From Kiritimatiellia bacterium (GTDB taxonomy: Bacteria; Verrucomicrobiota; Kiritimatiellia; RFP12; UBA1067): a DNA stretch of 64,000 nt. Shown one piece after another: positions 48,926 to 57,950 of this stretch. The notes beneath the pieces are model-generated. The model had not been told where the DNA came from and ran no database searches. It worked only from the letters and a program-made list of their open reading frames with translations. The translations under genes were made by a program, and so were the position numbers. Numbering within the stretch: position 1 is the stretch's first letter; each line of letters starts with the position of its first letter. Location of the stretch: contig JAFRBA010000280.1 of NCBI GenBank assembly GCA_017405115.1, forward strand, positions 8,631-72,630, given 5' to 3'.

Positions 48926-50068
48926 TTAGAACGATTTCACCGTCACCGCAGATTCACTGCGCATCCGCCAGGCGAGCCAGCCCGACCAGACGGCGAAGGA
49001 TACGATCAGCGCTTTCTGCGTGGCTGTCACCCAAGGGCTGAACGGAATGCCCTTCACTTCAAGGCAGACGACAAAGAAAGCAACGAGCGCGAGAAGCCAG
49101 CAAGTCCACGCCAAGTCGCCGCCCCTGCGGAAACGAGCCGCCAGTATCGGCACTCCGCCCACAACGGCAAGGTTGCAGGCAATGTTATGCACATCGCCAT
49201 TCACGTCAAACGGGACAAGCGCGATGACGAGCAGCCCAGCCACGTTGACCGCACCGCCCCAGCCTATCGCAATTCGCCGCCAGCCGCCCCCAATCCGACG
49301 CGCGAGATGCGTCCACACGCCCGCCACGCTCGCCGCCGACAGGAACATCCCCGCCATGAACCAGAAATGGCACGGCGGATATACGACGCCTCGCACCTTC
49401 GTCTCCCCAAGTGCGCTCAGCATCTGCCGGAGTGGATTGTATCCGCCACCCGGATAGGAAAGCGCGGCAATCGTGAAGCAGACAAACGCTACGATCCCGC
49501 CGACGATGGCGTATCGCCAGATGCCGATACGGCCTTTCGGAACACGCCATTCGCCGCCCCAAAAGAGAGACGCAAGAAGGCAGAGCTCGGCAGCAATGTA
49601 TGTCGGCCCGATCAACGTTCCGCAGACAGGCATCTTCACGAATCGCCCGCCAATCATCAGGTCGGAGAAGAGCAGCAGTCCTATGCCGCAGATGTAGAGC
49701 ACCCGTCTCGTCGCCAGCGCCGTTGCGAGCGAGACGGCGGTCAGGACGGAATAGACGCACACGGCGGCGCTCGCCGCCGACAGAAGTACTGGCGGACGCA
49801 GACGGCAAAGCGCAAAGATGGAGAGCGGAACGGCCGCGGCGAAAACAATGCGGCAATCAGGCTTCGCCTCGCGCAGCTGTCCGACCGTCCAGAGGATCTG
49901 CGCAAGCGAGAACCCAGCCACGCCATACAGGAATTCCGGCGACCTCACATAAGCCCCGCGCACGGCGAGGAACATGTCGCCTATCAAAAACGCGGCGACA
50001 AAACCCGCCAGCATCCACGACCTGCGAAAACCGAAATCAAGCCAACTGCATACGCTACACGTGCACAT
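48926..50068 (-). CDS. Membrane protein: YhhN-like plus DUF998-like halves
   Basis: A 380-residue polytopic protein with about 13-15 hydrophobic segments. The N-terminal half resembles YhhN/TMEM86-type lysoplasmalogenase-like proteins (FLIGDMFLAVRG..., YICGIGLLLFSDLMIGGRF). The C-terminal half resembles DUF998 (GGGYNPLRQMLSALGETKVRGVVYPPCHFWFMAGM). A fusion of these two families is unusual. The gene interrupts an operon of exported glycan enzymes and is bracketed by a 44-bp duplication of the GH106 gene start, suggesting a later insertion. Function is not predictable with confidence. Confidence 0.7.
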   Translation of the reverse strand: MCTCSVCSWLDFGFRRSWMLAGFVAAFLIGDMFLAVRGAYVRSPEFLYGVAGFSLAQILWTVGQLREAKPDCRIVFAAAVPLSIFALCRLRPPVLLSAASAAVCVYSVLTAVSLATALATRRVLYICGIGLLLFSDLMIGGRFVKMPVCGTLIGPTYIAAELCLLASLFWGGEWRVPKGRIGIWRYAIVGGIVAFVCFTIAALSYPGGGYNPLRQMLSALGETKVRGVVYPPCHFWFMAGMFLSAASVAGVWTHLARRIGGGWRRIAIGWGGAVNVAGLLVIALVPFDVNGDVHNIACNLAVVGGVPILAARFRRGGDLAWTCWLLALVAFFVVCLEVKGIPFSPWVTATQKALIVSFAVWSGWLAWRMRSESAVTVKSF

Positions 50069-50101
50069 TATTGTTTTCCCTTTGACATTACGCTCCGCGC
50101 C

Positions 50102-50164
50102 TCATGGCTTCACGCGGGCACCCGTAACCGCCGCCGCAAGAATTGTTCCGCACAGAGTTCTCAT
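50102..50164 (-). pseudogene. Orphan duplicate of the GH106 signal peptide (20 codons)
   Basis: The reading MRTLCGTILAAAVTGARVKP then stop is identical over its first 14 codons to the start of the GH106-like gene. Its ATG overlaps the M14 peptidase stop as ATGA, exactly where the next operon gene should begin. It looks like the remnant left when the membrane-protein gene was inserted. Confidence 0.65.
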
Positions 50165-51537
50165 TTCACACTTGCAACCCTTCGACCTGCTTCAAGACGG
50201 TCAAAATTGCGAAGAAGCCTTGTACGCAGCTCGCCAGACACCGACACCGGCACACTTGCACCGGTGGAATCGAACGGCACGACGTCGTACTCCACGTCGC
50301 CGTTGTCGGCAATCTCGTTGCGCTTCTCAAGGTAGCACTTCAGCCAGACGGCAAGCGCCTCCATCATGTCGCGCCCAAGATCGCGGAAGTCATCGCCTGT
50401 GAGCGTTCTGCCGCCGTGCGCAGTTGCGAACGGGACCTCCCAGAGAGTTACGAGCGAACCGTTGCCGCGAAGCGCATCCGCCGCAAAATGTTCAAGCGTC
50501 TGCCCCTTCATGTAGTTGGCGGACGAATTCCACCTGACGCCGAAAGGAACGTCGTCGGAAGCAAGATACGTAAAGGCCCCCTTCTGAATGCGTTCCAACG
50601 TCAGCGCGAAGGACCTTTGGCGTTCGGCATCTTCTGGATTGGGCAGCCCCGTCTGAAAAAGGCGTCCAACCGAGTGGATCGCGGGATTGTGAAAGTCCAT
50701 CACCACATCAGGGCGTTCATCTCGCACGATCCGCTCTATCGCGGCGATTTCCGCGTATATCGGTTCGCGCGAAGGATGATAGTCCCGGTTGTGGTCGCGG
50801 GGAATCCGATTCTTCCCCTGATCGCCGTCCACGACGCCATCGAAATCAACAAACGGAACCACGATCATCTGCACATTCTTTCTTATCCATTCGCCAAGGG
50901 CGTCTTGCGCGAAGGCCTGCGCGGCAATCCCCTCGATGACATAGGTTGCCGTAGCCTCGTTCGCATGATGTCTGGACGTGAACAAGAACCTATATTTAGG
51001 AGATGACAGGTTGCCAAACCTCGCCATCGGAACTGGCCGCTTCCTCCGTGACGTCAGCGCAAGCGTCTCTTCGTGGAACACTTCATGGCTCTTCCCATGT
51101 ACCGCGAGAAACGACCGCCAGTGCGACGGATCGTATTGCAGGCATTGCGCGAAGCGCACTTCCTTGTCATCAGGGCCAAAGGAATATTCAAACCCGTGCC
51201 TGTCGCACCGGACTCCCTGTTCGTAGCGCCATGTGCGCCCTCCGTCATGCGAGACCGCAGGTCCATAGTCGCCAACCGCACCGTCGCAATCGCCAAACCG
51301 GTCGCTCCGAAGCGCGAAAGAAAGGGTGCGCCCCTGTGCGCCACGGACCGAAAAGCACCAGCGGAACCACCAGCCATCGGTATCGCGGATTTCGTATTCG
51401 ACGACATGCTTATCGCCTTCGGACTCCACAAGACGCCCGTTGCCTCCCGGAATCGTTCCGTCCACGACTATCTGTTCTACGCCCGCCACTATCTGCTGGC
51501 AAGCGAGAACCACCACCGCCATAATCATGTTCTTCAT
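50161..51537 (-). CDS. Secreted M14-family zinc carboxypeptidase-like protein
   Basis: A 458-residue exported protein (signal peptide about 1-19, IMAVVVLACQQIVAG). An N-terminal beta domain (about 25-160) precedes an M14 fold. The HxxE zinc motif is H191-A-N-E194 in TSRHHANE, the third ligand histidine is in VVMDFHNP, and YRFLFTSR resembles the lead-in strand of cytosolic-carboxypeptidase-like members. The expected substrates are peptides or cell-wall stems, but such genes also occur in glycan loci. It begins 17 bp after the FAD oxidoreductase gene. Confidence 0.82.
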   Translation of the reverse strand: MKNMIMAVVVLACQQIVAGVEQIVVDGTIPGGNGRLVESEGDKHVVEYEIRDTDGWWFRWCFSVRGAQGRTLSFALRSDRFGDCDGAVGDYGPAVSHDGGRTWRYEQGVRCDRHGFEYSFGPDDKEVRFAQCLQYDPSHWRSFLAVHGKSHEVFHEETLALTSRRKRPVPMARFGNLSSPKYRFLFTSRHHANEATATYVIEGIAAQAFAQDALGEWIRKNVQMIVVPFVDFDGVVDGDQGKNRIPRDHNRDYHPSREPIYAEIAAIERIVRDERPDVVMDFHNPAIHSVGRLFQTGLPNPEDAERQRSFALTLERIQKGAFTYLASDDVPFGVRWNSSANYMKGQTLEHFAADALRGNGSLVTLWEVPFATAHGGRTLTGDDFRDLGRDMMEALAVWLKCYLEKRNEIADNGDVEYDVVPFDSTGASVPVSVSGELRTRLLRNFDRLEAGRRVASVK

Positions 51538-51554
51538 TCGTGCCAACCTTTCAA

Positions 51555-52955
51555 CTACAGGGAAACGCCTCGTTTCATCAGCTCCAAGCGCACCTCGCCT
51601 GCCGCGACTTCGCGCGGCGTCCGTCCGGACTTGGCCGCCAGCGCCGCCGCAACGCCCGCCGCCTCGCCCATGGCCATGCAGGGCGTCATCACCCGATAGC
51701 TCGCATGCGCGCGATGCGTGCCGGAAATGCACCTTCCCGCCGTGAGCAGCCCCTTTACGCCCTTCGGCAGGAACGCCCCGTAGCGAATGTCGTAAGGCTT
51801 CGCCGGGTGCGAATGCCCCTCTGCCTGCCCACCGCCCTTCGGATTGTGGATGTCAATCAGGAACCATGCATCGTGCACTACCGCATCCGCGTACTTGCGC
51901 CCGTCGAGGAGATCGTCGTCTACCACCATCGCGTCACCCATCACGCGACGCGTCTCCCGAACGCCCAGCGTGTCCGCCGTCGATTTCACGCGACACATCT
52001 CGTAGCCCGGCACATGCCTGCGAAGAAACGTCACGCACATGTCGATCTGCCGCCGCAGCTCGGCGTCCGCCTTGCCGATGGCCGCCGGGTCCAATGCGTC
52101 CACACCGTTGACCTGCGTGGCGTTGACGCTGCGCTCGCCCGGATAGAAGGTACGGTGGAGGCGCACGATTGTTACGTTCTCGGGCAGTTCGCCCGCTTCG
52201 TTCATGCGCTTGCAGAGGGCGCGGTACTCTTCGCCGGAAGGGAGTTTTACAGGATCGGTCCCTCCCCATGCCGTGATTCCGACCCGCTCGTCCACGCCGT
52301 CGACAACGAACTCGAGGGACGACGGCTGCGTCGCACCGTCCGCATCACGCCCGATCCTGAACTCCGCGCCCGCTGACGCGGCGACGCGTCCGTCGCCGGT
52401 TGCGTCAACAAACGTCTTTGCCAATATCCTGCGCAGACCCTTCGGCGTATCGACGACAAGCCCGACGACGCGGTTCTGGTCCATGACGGCGTCGACGACC
52501 GACGCGCAGAGGAGAACCGAGACTCCTGCGTCGGCGCACAGCTTCGCCAATATCCCCTTGGCCTCTTCATGGTCGATGTGCTCCTCCGGCCCGTTGCGCG
52601 TCATCACCTTCTGTGCGCCAAGATGCCTCTCGTTGAGAAGGCGACGCACCTCATCGGCCATCGTGCCGGAGCTAACCCTGCCAAGGATGGGCGAGACATG
52701 CCCGAGCGTAAGGTTTCCGCCAAGGCAGCCGAACCGCTCGACAAGTACGGTCTTCGCCCCCATGCGCGCCGCGCTTACCGCCGCGCATACGCCCGCAGGT
52801 CCGCCGCCTGACACAACCACATCGGCGTCAAGCCATGTCTTCGCATTCGGAACTCTCTCGGAAACAGCCGCTCTTGCAGAACCAACGCCTCCCGCCGCTC
52901 CTGCTATGGCCGCAAGCGAAAAACCTTTCAAGAAAACTCTACGTTCGTATTCCAT
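51555..52955 (-). CDS. FAD-dependent oxidoreductase with Tat signal
   Basis: A 466-residue FAD_oxidored-type enzyme. The N-terminus ERRVFLKGFSLAAIAG is a twin-arginine export signal, implying folding with cofactor before export. The Rossmann motif VVSGGGPAGVCAAVSAARMG, the VERFGCLGGNLTLGHV block and the C-terminal AGRCISGTHRAHASYRVM are typical of the family found in polysaccharide-utilisation loci. The electron acceptor and substrate (perhaps a sugar) are unknown. Part of the operon from 59522. Confidence 0.88.
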   Translation of the reverse strand: MEYERRVFLKGFSLAAIAGAAGGVGSARAAVSERVPNAKTWLDADVVVSGGGPAGVCAAVSAARMGAKTVLVERFGCLGGNLTLGHVSPILGRVSSGTMADEVRRLLNERHLGAQKVMTRNGPEEHIDHEEAKGILAKLCADAGVSVLLCASVVDAVMDQNRVVGLVVDTPKGLRRILAKTFVDATGDGRVAASAGAEFRIGRDADGATQPSSLEFVVDGVDERVGITAWGGTDPVKLPSGEEYRALCKRMNEAGELPENVTIVRLHRTFYPGERSVNATQVNGVDALDPAAIGKADAELRRQIDMCVTFLRRHVPGYEMCRVKSTADTLGVRETRRVMGDAMVVDDDLLDGRKYADAVVHDAWFLIDIHNPKGGGQAEGHSHPAKPYDIRYGAFLPKGVKGLLTAGRCISGTHRAHASYRVMTPCMAMGEAAGVAAALAAKSGRTPREVAAGEVRLELMKRGVSL

Positions 52956-52991
52956 GTTCTTTCCTTTGCCATGTTCGCATATGAGAAACCG

Positions 52992-54836
52992 TTAGTTGTA
53001 GCCGAGATGGGGAACAAGGCGAAACCAGCAGGTCTCGCCCTTCATTACCTCAACATGGAATCGATTGCCGGAAACGGGCTCTTCCATGCCAGACTTGAGG
53101 TTAACGACACGGCATGGAAACGGCAGCTCGAAGTCTACCTTGCGGTCCCAGAGACCGTGCACAGAGAGGAAGCCGCCGTTCATGTCGACGGACAGCGTGC
53201 ACTCCGGCACGGGCACATATCCCCCGGCATCCTTGACCCGCCTGCATATCTCCGCAGTGCCCATGAGCTCGGTGCGGCTGTCGAATGTTATTAGGGTCTT
53301 GTACGCCTTGGATATCCACGGGTTTGCCTCGAGGTCCTTTTTAAGATAGCTGTCGAACGGCACGCCGGAGCGGGCTATTTCGCGCACAAAGGCGTCGAGG
53401 CTGCATGCTGTCTTGCCGCACCCATCCGGATGCTGCTTCGACAAAAGGTCTTCGGAATCGATGACCAGCGCAGCCGACGGACGCCACTGCATGCGTGGAC
53501 CAAGATACGCGTCGCGTGCGTCGCGAACGGTTGCCGCGATTTCTGCCGCGATTTCGGGCGGCGAATACCACCCGCCGCCCATGTCGAAATACCACCAGCC
53601 CGCGTTTCTCGCAATCATCGCTCCTGCGGTCTTGCGGTTGATCATGCGCCACTCTTCGGGGTTCTTCGCCCGGCTTACCATCCTGTCGTGGTACTTTGGC
53701 CGGTTTGGATCGCGGATGATCCACGGATAGAGATCATGCTCGCAGACAAGCAGCTTTCCGTGCAGATGAAACGACGCAACGGGCGGCTTGACGCCAAGCG
53801 GCTCGCTTGGCGCCCGCAAGGAATACGCAGCCTGCGGAACCATGCCGTCGACGTATTTCGAATTGAGAAATTCCCAGATGTCGTGGGAGGAGCAATAACT
53901 TGCGCCAAAAGCGCCCATGCACCACCTGAACGCGACAATGTCCTTTTCAAAGCACTCTTTCGTGTGACGCGCCAGCTCGTCAATAAGACGCTGCGGCCAC
54001 AGCTTCAGGAACCTGTCGTAGTCCGTCTCGCCGCTTGCGGCAAACGCCGCCTTGGCGCATTCCGAGAAATCGCCCTGCGCGGTCGCGAACTGCGCGTCGT
54101 GGAATCCGCCAAAATGGACGCCTACGATGCGCTTCGACATTCCAGTTTCCTTCAATCCTGCGACGACCGCCGCGATGTTAGCCTTCACCTCCTCGCGCCA
54201 GCGGCGCGAACACATGGAAGTCCAGCACCATTCCCATTTGGCGGGAGGGCTGTTTGTGTTTACTGGATCAAGCGCGGCACGTGCGCCCTTCACGTGGACG
54301 CCGTTGCCGAACAAGTAGCCGCCATCCCTGGAACGCCACGCCTCCTCTGGATGCCAATAGACGTAGTCGATCGGCGGATCGACGCGAAGTGTGACGAGCC
54401 ACAGCGCGTTAGTGGCCGTGAGCATCGCCTTGCGGATCGTGCGCACGGCGCTTTCTGGGTCAAAGCCGTCCTTGGACCAGGGCGACTTTGGAAACCACGG
54501 CGAGCCGCGAAAGCCGACGTTGGCGACCAAGAGGCGGACACCGCTCTCAGACATCACCTTGCCGGAGAATACGTTTGCCTTCCCGCCAGCCGAATGGCCC
54601 TTGAACAATATAGGAGCTTCCGGCTTGCCGTCGACAAGAAGAGTGGCGATGCCGTTGCGCCGTTCGACCTTCGCAGTGTGGTCCACGTCGGCGCGGCACA
54701 TCGCCTCGAACGCCGCCGCGTCCGCCATGTCCGCGCTGAAATCCATTGCGCGGCCATTCTGCGGATCGTCGAGGAACGTCCCGTCGTCAGGCATCCACCC
54801 GGCGGTCAGGGCGCAGAATACAAGGCATGCACACAT
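52992..54836 (-). CDS. Secreted glycosidase-like protein, tandem copy 2
   Basis: A 614-residue exported protein with a short hydrophobic N-terminus (CACLVFCALTAG). The sequence pattern LLVDGKPEAPILFKGHSAG, then a TIM-barrel-like body (IVGVHFGGFHDAQFA, DIVAFRWCMGAFG, GWWYFDMGGGWY) and a C-terminal beta domain, suggests a GH-A-type (GH42-like) glycosidase. I do not recognise a named family with certainty. It is the same length as its tandem neighbour and aligns end to end; it lies 3 bp downstream of it. Confidence 0.65.
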   Translation of the reverse strand: MCACLVFCALTAGWMPDDGTFLDDPQNGRAMDFSADMADAAAFEAMCRADVDHTAKVERRNGIATLLVDGKPEAPILFKGHSAGGKANVFSGKVMSESGVRLLVANVGFRGSPWFPKSPWSKDGFDPESAVRTIRKAMLTATNALWLVTLRVDPPIDYVYWHPEEAWRSRDGGYLFGNGVHVKGARAALDPVNTNSPPAKWEWCWTSMCSRRWREEVKANIAAVVAGLKETGMSKRIVGVHFGGFHDAQFATAQGDFSECAKAAFAASGETDYDRFLKLWPQRLIDELARHTKECFEKDIVAFRWCMGAFGASYCSSHDIWEFLNSKYVDGMVPQAAYSLRAPSEPLGVKPPVASFHLHGKLLVCEHDLYPWIIRDPNRPKYHDRMVSRAKNPEEWRMINRKTAGAMIARNAGWWYFDMGGGWYSPPEIAAEIAATVRDARDAYLGPRMQWRPSAALVIDSEDLLSKQHPDGCGKTACSLDAFVREIARSGVPFDSYLKKDLEANPWISKAYKTLITFDSRTELMGTAEICRRVKDAGGYVPVPECTLSVDMNGGFLSVHGLWDRKVDFELPFPCRVVNLKSGMEEPVSGNRFHVEVMKGETCWFRLVPHLGYN

Positions 54837-54839
54837 AAG

Positions 54840-56684
54840 CTAAAGACTGGAAACAAGTCGGAACCAGCAACTCTCGCCTCTCATCACCTCAATGTGAAGC
54901 TTGTTGCCGTTCACCGTCTCTTCCGCTCCGGACTTGAGGTTTATGACGCGGCATGGGAATGGCAACTCGAAGTCAACCTTGCAGTCCTTGAGTCCGTGAA
55001 TGGAAATAAAATCGCTGTTCATGTCAACGGAAACCGTGCATTCCGGGACAGGAACATATCCGCCGGCCTCCCTGACGCGGCGCTGTATCTCGGCAGTTCC
55101 CATCAGCTTCGTCCTGCTGTCGAACGTTAATATCGTCTTGTATTCGCCGGCAAGCTCGGGCCTGTTGTCCAGATCGGATTTCAGATACACGTCGAACGGC
55201 ACTCCGGAACGCGAAATCTCGCGCATGAAATGGTCGATGATGCATTGGGGCTTTTCACAGCCGTCGGCATGCTGCAAAGAAAGCAGGGACTCGTCATCTA
55301 TTGCCACGGCTGCGGACGGATGCCACTGTCTGCCGGACGGCTTGACGTAGATTTCACTGACGTCCCGGACGGTCGAGGCGATGTCTGCGGCGATGTCCGG
55401 CGGCGTGTACCACCCGCCGCCCATGTCGATGTACCACCAGCCCATGCGCCGCGCCACCAGCACTGCGGCGGTCTTGCGGTTGACGATACGCCATTCATCG
55501 GGGTTTTTCGCCCTCCCGACCATGTTGTCATGGTATTTAGGACGATGCGGATCGCGAATAATCCATGGGTAGAGATCGTTCTCCATGACAAGCAGCTTGC
55601 CGTGAAGGTGCAGAGATTCACATGGTATCTTGATGCGCAGCGGAAAACCCGGAAGACGTGATTCGCCATATCCAACCTGAGGCACGATTCCATCGACGAA
55701 CCGCGAATCAAGAAATTCCCGCATCTCATGCGCACCCTCGAACTTGCATCCGAACGCCGCCATATACCACCTGAGCACGATGATGTCCTTGCCAAAACAT
55801 CCCTTCACATGCTGCGCAAATTCGTCGACGAGCCGCTGCGGCCAGAGTTTCAGGAATCGGTCGTAGTCCTTTTCGCCGCTCTTGGCAAACTCCGCTTTAG
55901 CCGCAGGCGAATAATCTCCAACGGATGTCGCGAACTGTGCATCGTGGAATCCGCCCAGGTGAACGCCCACGATTCGTTTGGAAAGCCCCGTCTCCTTCAA
56001 TCTCCCTACAAAAACGGAGATGTTGCCCTTCATCTCTTCGCGCCATCGGCGCGAGCACATCGAAGTCCACGCCCATTCCCACTTTGCAGGCGGACTGTTC
56101 GTGTTGATCGGCTCGAGCGCCGGACGTGTGCCGCGTACATGCACACTATTTCCGAACACATACCCGCCGTCTTTCGACCGCCATGCCTCTTCGGGATGCC
56201 AATATGCGTAGTCCATCGGCGGATCTACGCGCAACGTCACGAGCCACAGCGCGTTTGTTGCCGTGAGCATTACCTTGCGCAATCCATTCAAGGCACCCTC
56301 GGGATCATAGCCATCCCTGGTCCACGGCGACTTGGGGAACCACGGCGACCCGCGAAAACTGACATTGGCGACCATAAGCCGTATGCCGCTGTCGGCCATG
56401 ATCTTCCCGGAAAATGCATTGACCTTGGGACCGGCGGAATGCCCCTTGAAGAGAATCGGCACTTCGGCTTTTCCGTCCACAAGCAGTGTCGAAAACCCGT
56501 TGAGACGGACAACTTTTGCCGTGTGGTCTATATCAGTGCGGCATATAGACTCCAACGCCGCAGCATCCGCCATGTCCGCGCTGAAGTCCATGGCAATGCC
56601 CTTCTGCGGGTCGTCGAGAAACGTTCCGTCGCCCGGCATCCATCCAGCCGTAAGGGCGAATAAGACGATATGTGCGCACGTCAT
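54840..56684 (-). CDS. Secreted glycosidase-like protein, tandem copy 1
   Basis: A 614-residue paralogue of the following gene. Shared blocks include FLDDPQ.G.AMDFSADMADAA, FRGSPWFPKSPW, YWHPEEAWRS.DGGY, and NTNSPPAKWEW. Divergence is concentrated in the region after about residue 300 (VLRWYMAAFGCKFEGAH versus AFRWCMGAFGASYCSSH) and in the HGKLLV..DLYPWII flank, as expected if the two copies differ in substrate. Exported; probable TIM-barrel glycosidase of unassigned family. Operon member. Confidence 0.65.
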   Translation of the reverse strand: MTCAHIVLFALTAGWMPGDGTFLDDPQKGIAMDFSADMADAAALESICRTDIDHTAKVVRLNGFSTLLVDGKAEVPILFKGHSAGPKVNAFSGKIMADSGIRLMVANVSFRGSPWFPKSPWTRDGYDPEGALNGLRKVMLTATNALWLVTLRVDPPMDYAYWHPEEAWRSKDGGYVFGNSVHVRGTRPALEPINTNSPPAKWEWAWTSMCSRRWREEMKGNISVFVGRLKETGLSKRIVGVHLGGFHDAQFATSVGDYSPAAKAEFAKSGEKDYDRFLKLWPQRLVDEFAQHVKGCFGKDIIVLRWYMAAFGCKFEGAHEMREFLDSRFVDGIVPQVGYGESRLPGFPLRIKIPCESLHLHGKLLVMENDLYPWIIRDPHRPKYHDNMVGRAKNPDEWRIVNRKTAAVLVARRMGWWYIDMGGGWYTPPDIAADIASTVRDVSEIYVKPSGRQWHPSAAVAIDDESLLSLQHADGCEKPQCIIDHFMREISRSGVPFDVYLKSDLDNRPELAGEYKTILTFDSRTKLMGTAEIQRRVREAGGYVPVPECTVSVDMNSDFISIHGLKDCKVDFELPFPCRVINLKSGAEETVNGNKLHIEVMRGESCWFRLVSSL

Positions 56685-56696
56685 ATAAGATTGCCG

Positions 56697-57929
56697 CTAC
56701 TCGTGCTTCCAATATCCGGCCGCCGGAGCGACCAGGCGGAAACCCAAGTATTTTGTTTTCCAAAACGCGCCATAACCGCCATGGTAGGCGCTACGCGCCG
56801 AAGTCGCCCCCTGATCCCAACGTCCACCGCGCATGAAATGGTAATTGTCACCGGCGGTGTTCGCTCCAGCCGGATCGGTTTCAGCCGCGCCAGTATTGAT
56901 GGCATGATGCCAGTCAAGTACCCATTCCGCCACATTGCCGTGCATGTCATACAGCCCCCAGGCATTTGGCTTCAGAAGCCCCACCACATGCGTTTCGTTC
57001 GACGAGCAGTTTGGATCGTTCGCCCAGTTCGATGAATTCCACCCCACTGCGTCCATGGAACTGGTGCCGTCGTTGTATGCACTGGACGTTCCGGCACGGC
57101 AGGCGTATTCCCACTGCGCATCGGTCGGGAAGTCGAATTTGATTCCAGTGGCATTGCGCATAGTTAGAAGCGTACTGCTGACACGATGGCTTGGATTCGT
57201 GGCAGCCCAGCAAACGCCGTTGCCGTTGCCGCGCAGACCATAGTAGGAATAGTTTTCCACAGGACGCATCCCCGAGTTGGACAAACCCCTGAATGCACAA
57301 TCGCCGGGAGCAGAGCCGACAAGACCATTAAACTGGTCCTGCGTCACGGGATAGATGCCGATATAATAGTCTTCTGTAAGCGTAACGTCATGAAGCCGTT
57401 CGAACGTATCATCGCGACCGCTCTCGCCAGAAGGCGACCCCATCTTCCAGGTCACGCCCACTGCGGGAATCTTGCGCATGACCATCTTCTTCGTCTTGTA
57501 GAGGTCGTTCGTGACACCGCCCGGAACAGACGCCGCGTCAACGTAGTACGTCACGTTGCTCTTGCCGGCGCAGTGGACAACCATGTAGTCCGGCGGCGCA
57601 TTGGTCGGCCAGGCGGTCAGCGTGATTTCAATCGGAGCCGACGGATTGGAGAAATCCGCCAGTTCCTCGGCTGCCACCCACTCGAACGAGCCGCCAGGCG
57701 CGGAAACCTTGCGGTTGATGTCGCCCCAGACGCGCGTCAGGCGCTGCGGATCGACGGCGACGGCATTCGTCTTGGCCGACCATGTGACGACGGCATCTTC
57801 GGTAAGCGAATATGACACCTTGATGCGATTGAACGACGCATCCTGGTCGATCGATGTCACGGTCACGGTCGGTGCCGCAAAGGCGGCGACGGCGACGGCA
57901 ACGGCAGAAACGAAAACAACGCTCTTCAT
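56697..57929 (-). CDS. Secreted FGE/SUMF1-domain protein, tandem copy 2
   Basis: A 410-residue exported protein (signal peptide VVFVSAVAVAVAAFAAP). An N-terminal beta domain (about 20-150) is followed by an FGE-type domain: WKMGSPSGESGR, YYIGIYPVTQDQF, FDFPTDAQWEYACRAGT, PNAWGLYDMHGNVAEWVLD, FMRGGRWDQG...YLGFRLVAP. The two cysteines of active FGE near the C-terminus are not obvious. Lectin-like binding is as likely as enzyme activity. Part of the operon from 59522; it follows its paralogue by 21 bp. Confidence 0.85.
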   Translation of the reverse strand: MKSVVFVSAVAVAVAAFAAPTVTVTSIDQDASFNRIKVSYSLTEDAVVTWSAKTNAVAVDPQRLTRVWGDINRKVSAPGGSFEWVAAEELADFSNPSAPIEITLTAWPTNAPPDYMVVHCAGKSNVTYYVDAASVPGGVTNDLYKTKKMVMRKIPAVGVTWKMGSPSGESGRDDTFERLHDVTLTEDYYIGIYPVTQDQFNGLVGSAPGDCAFRGLSNSGMRPVENYSYYGLRGNGNGVCWAATNPSHRVSSTLLTMRNATGIKFDFPTDAQWEYACRAGTSSAYNDGTSSMDAVGWNSSNWANDPNCSSNETHVVGLLKPNAWGLYDMHGNVAEWVLDWHHAINTGAAETDPAGANTAGDNYHFMRGGRWDQGATSARSAYHGGYGAFWKTKYLGFRLVAPAAGYWKHE

Positions 57930-57950
57930 CTTGAATACTCCTTCCGTCAA

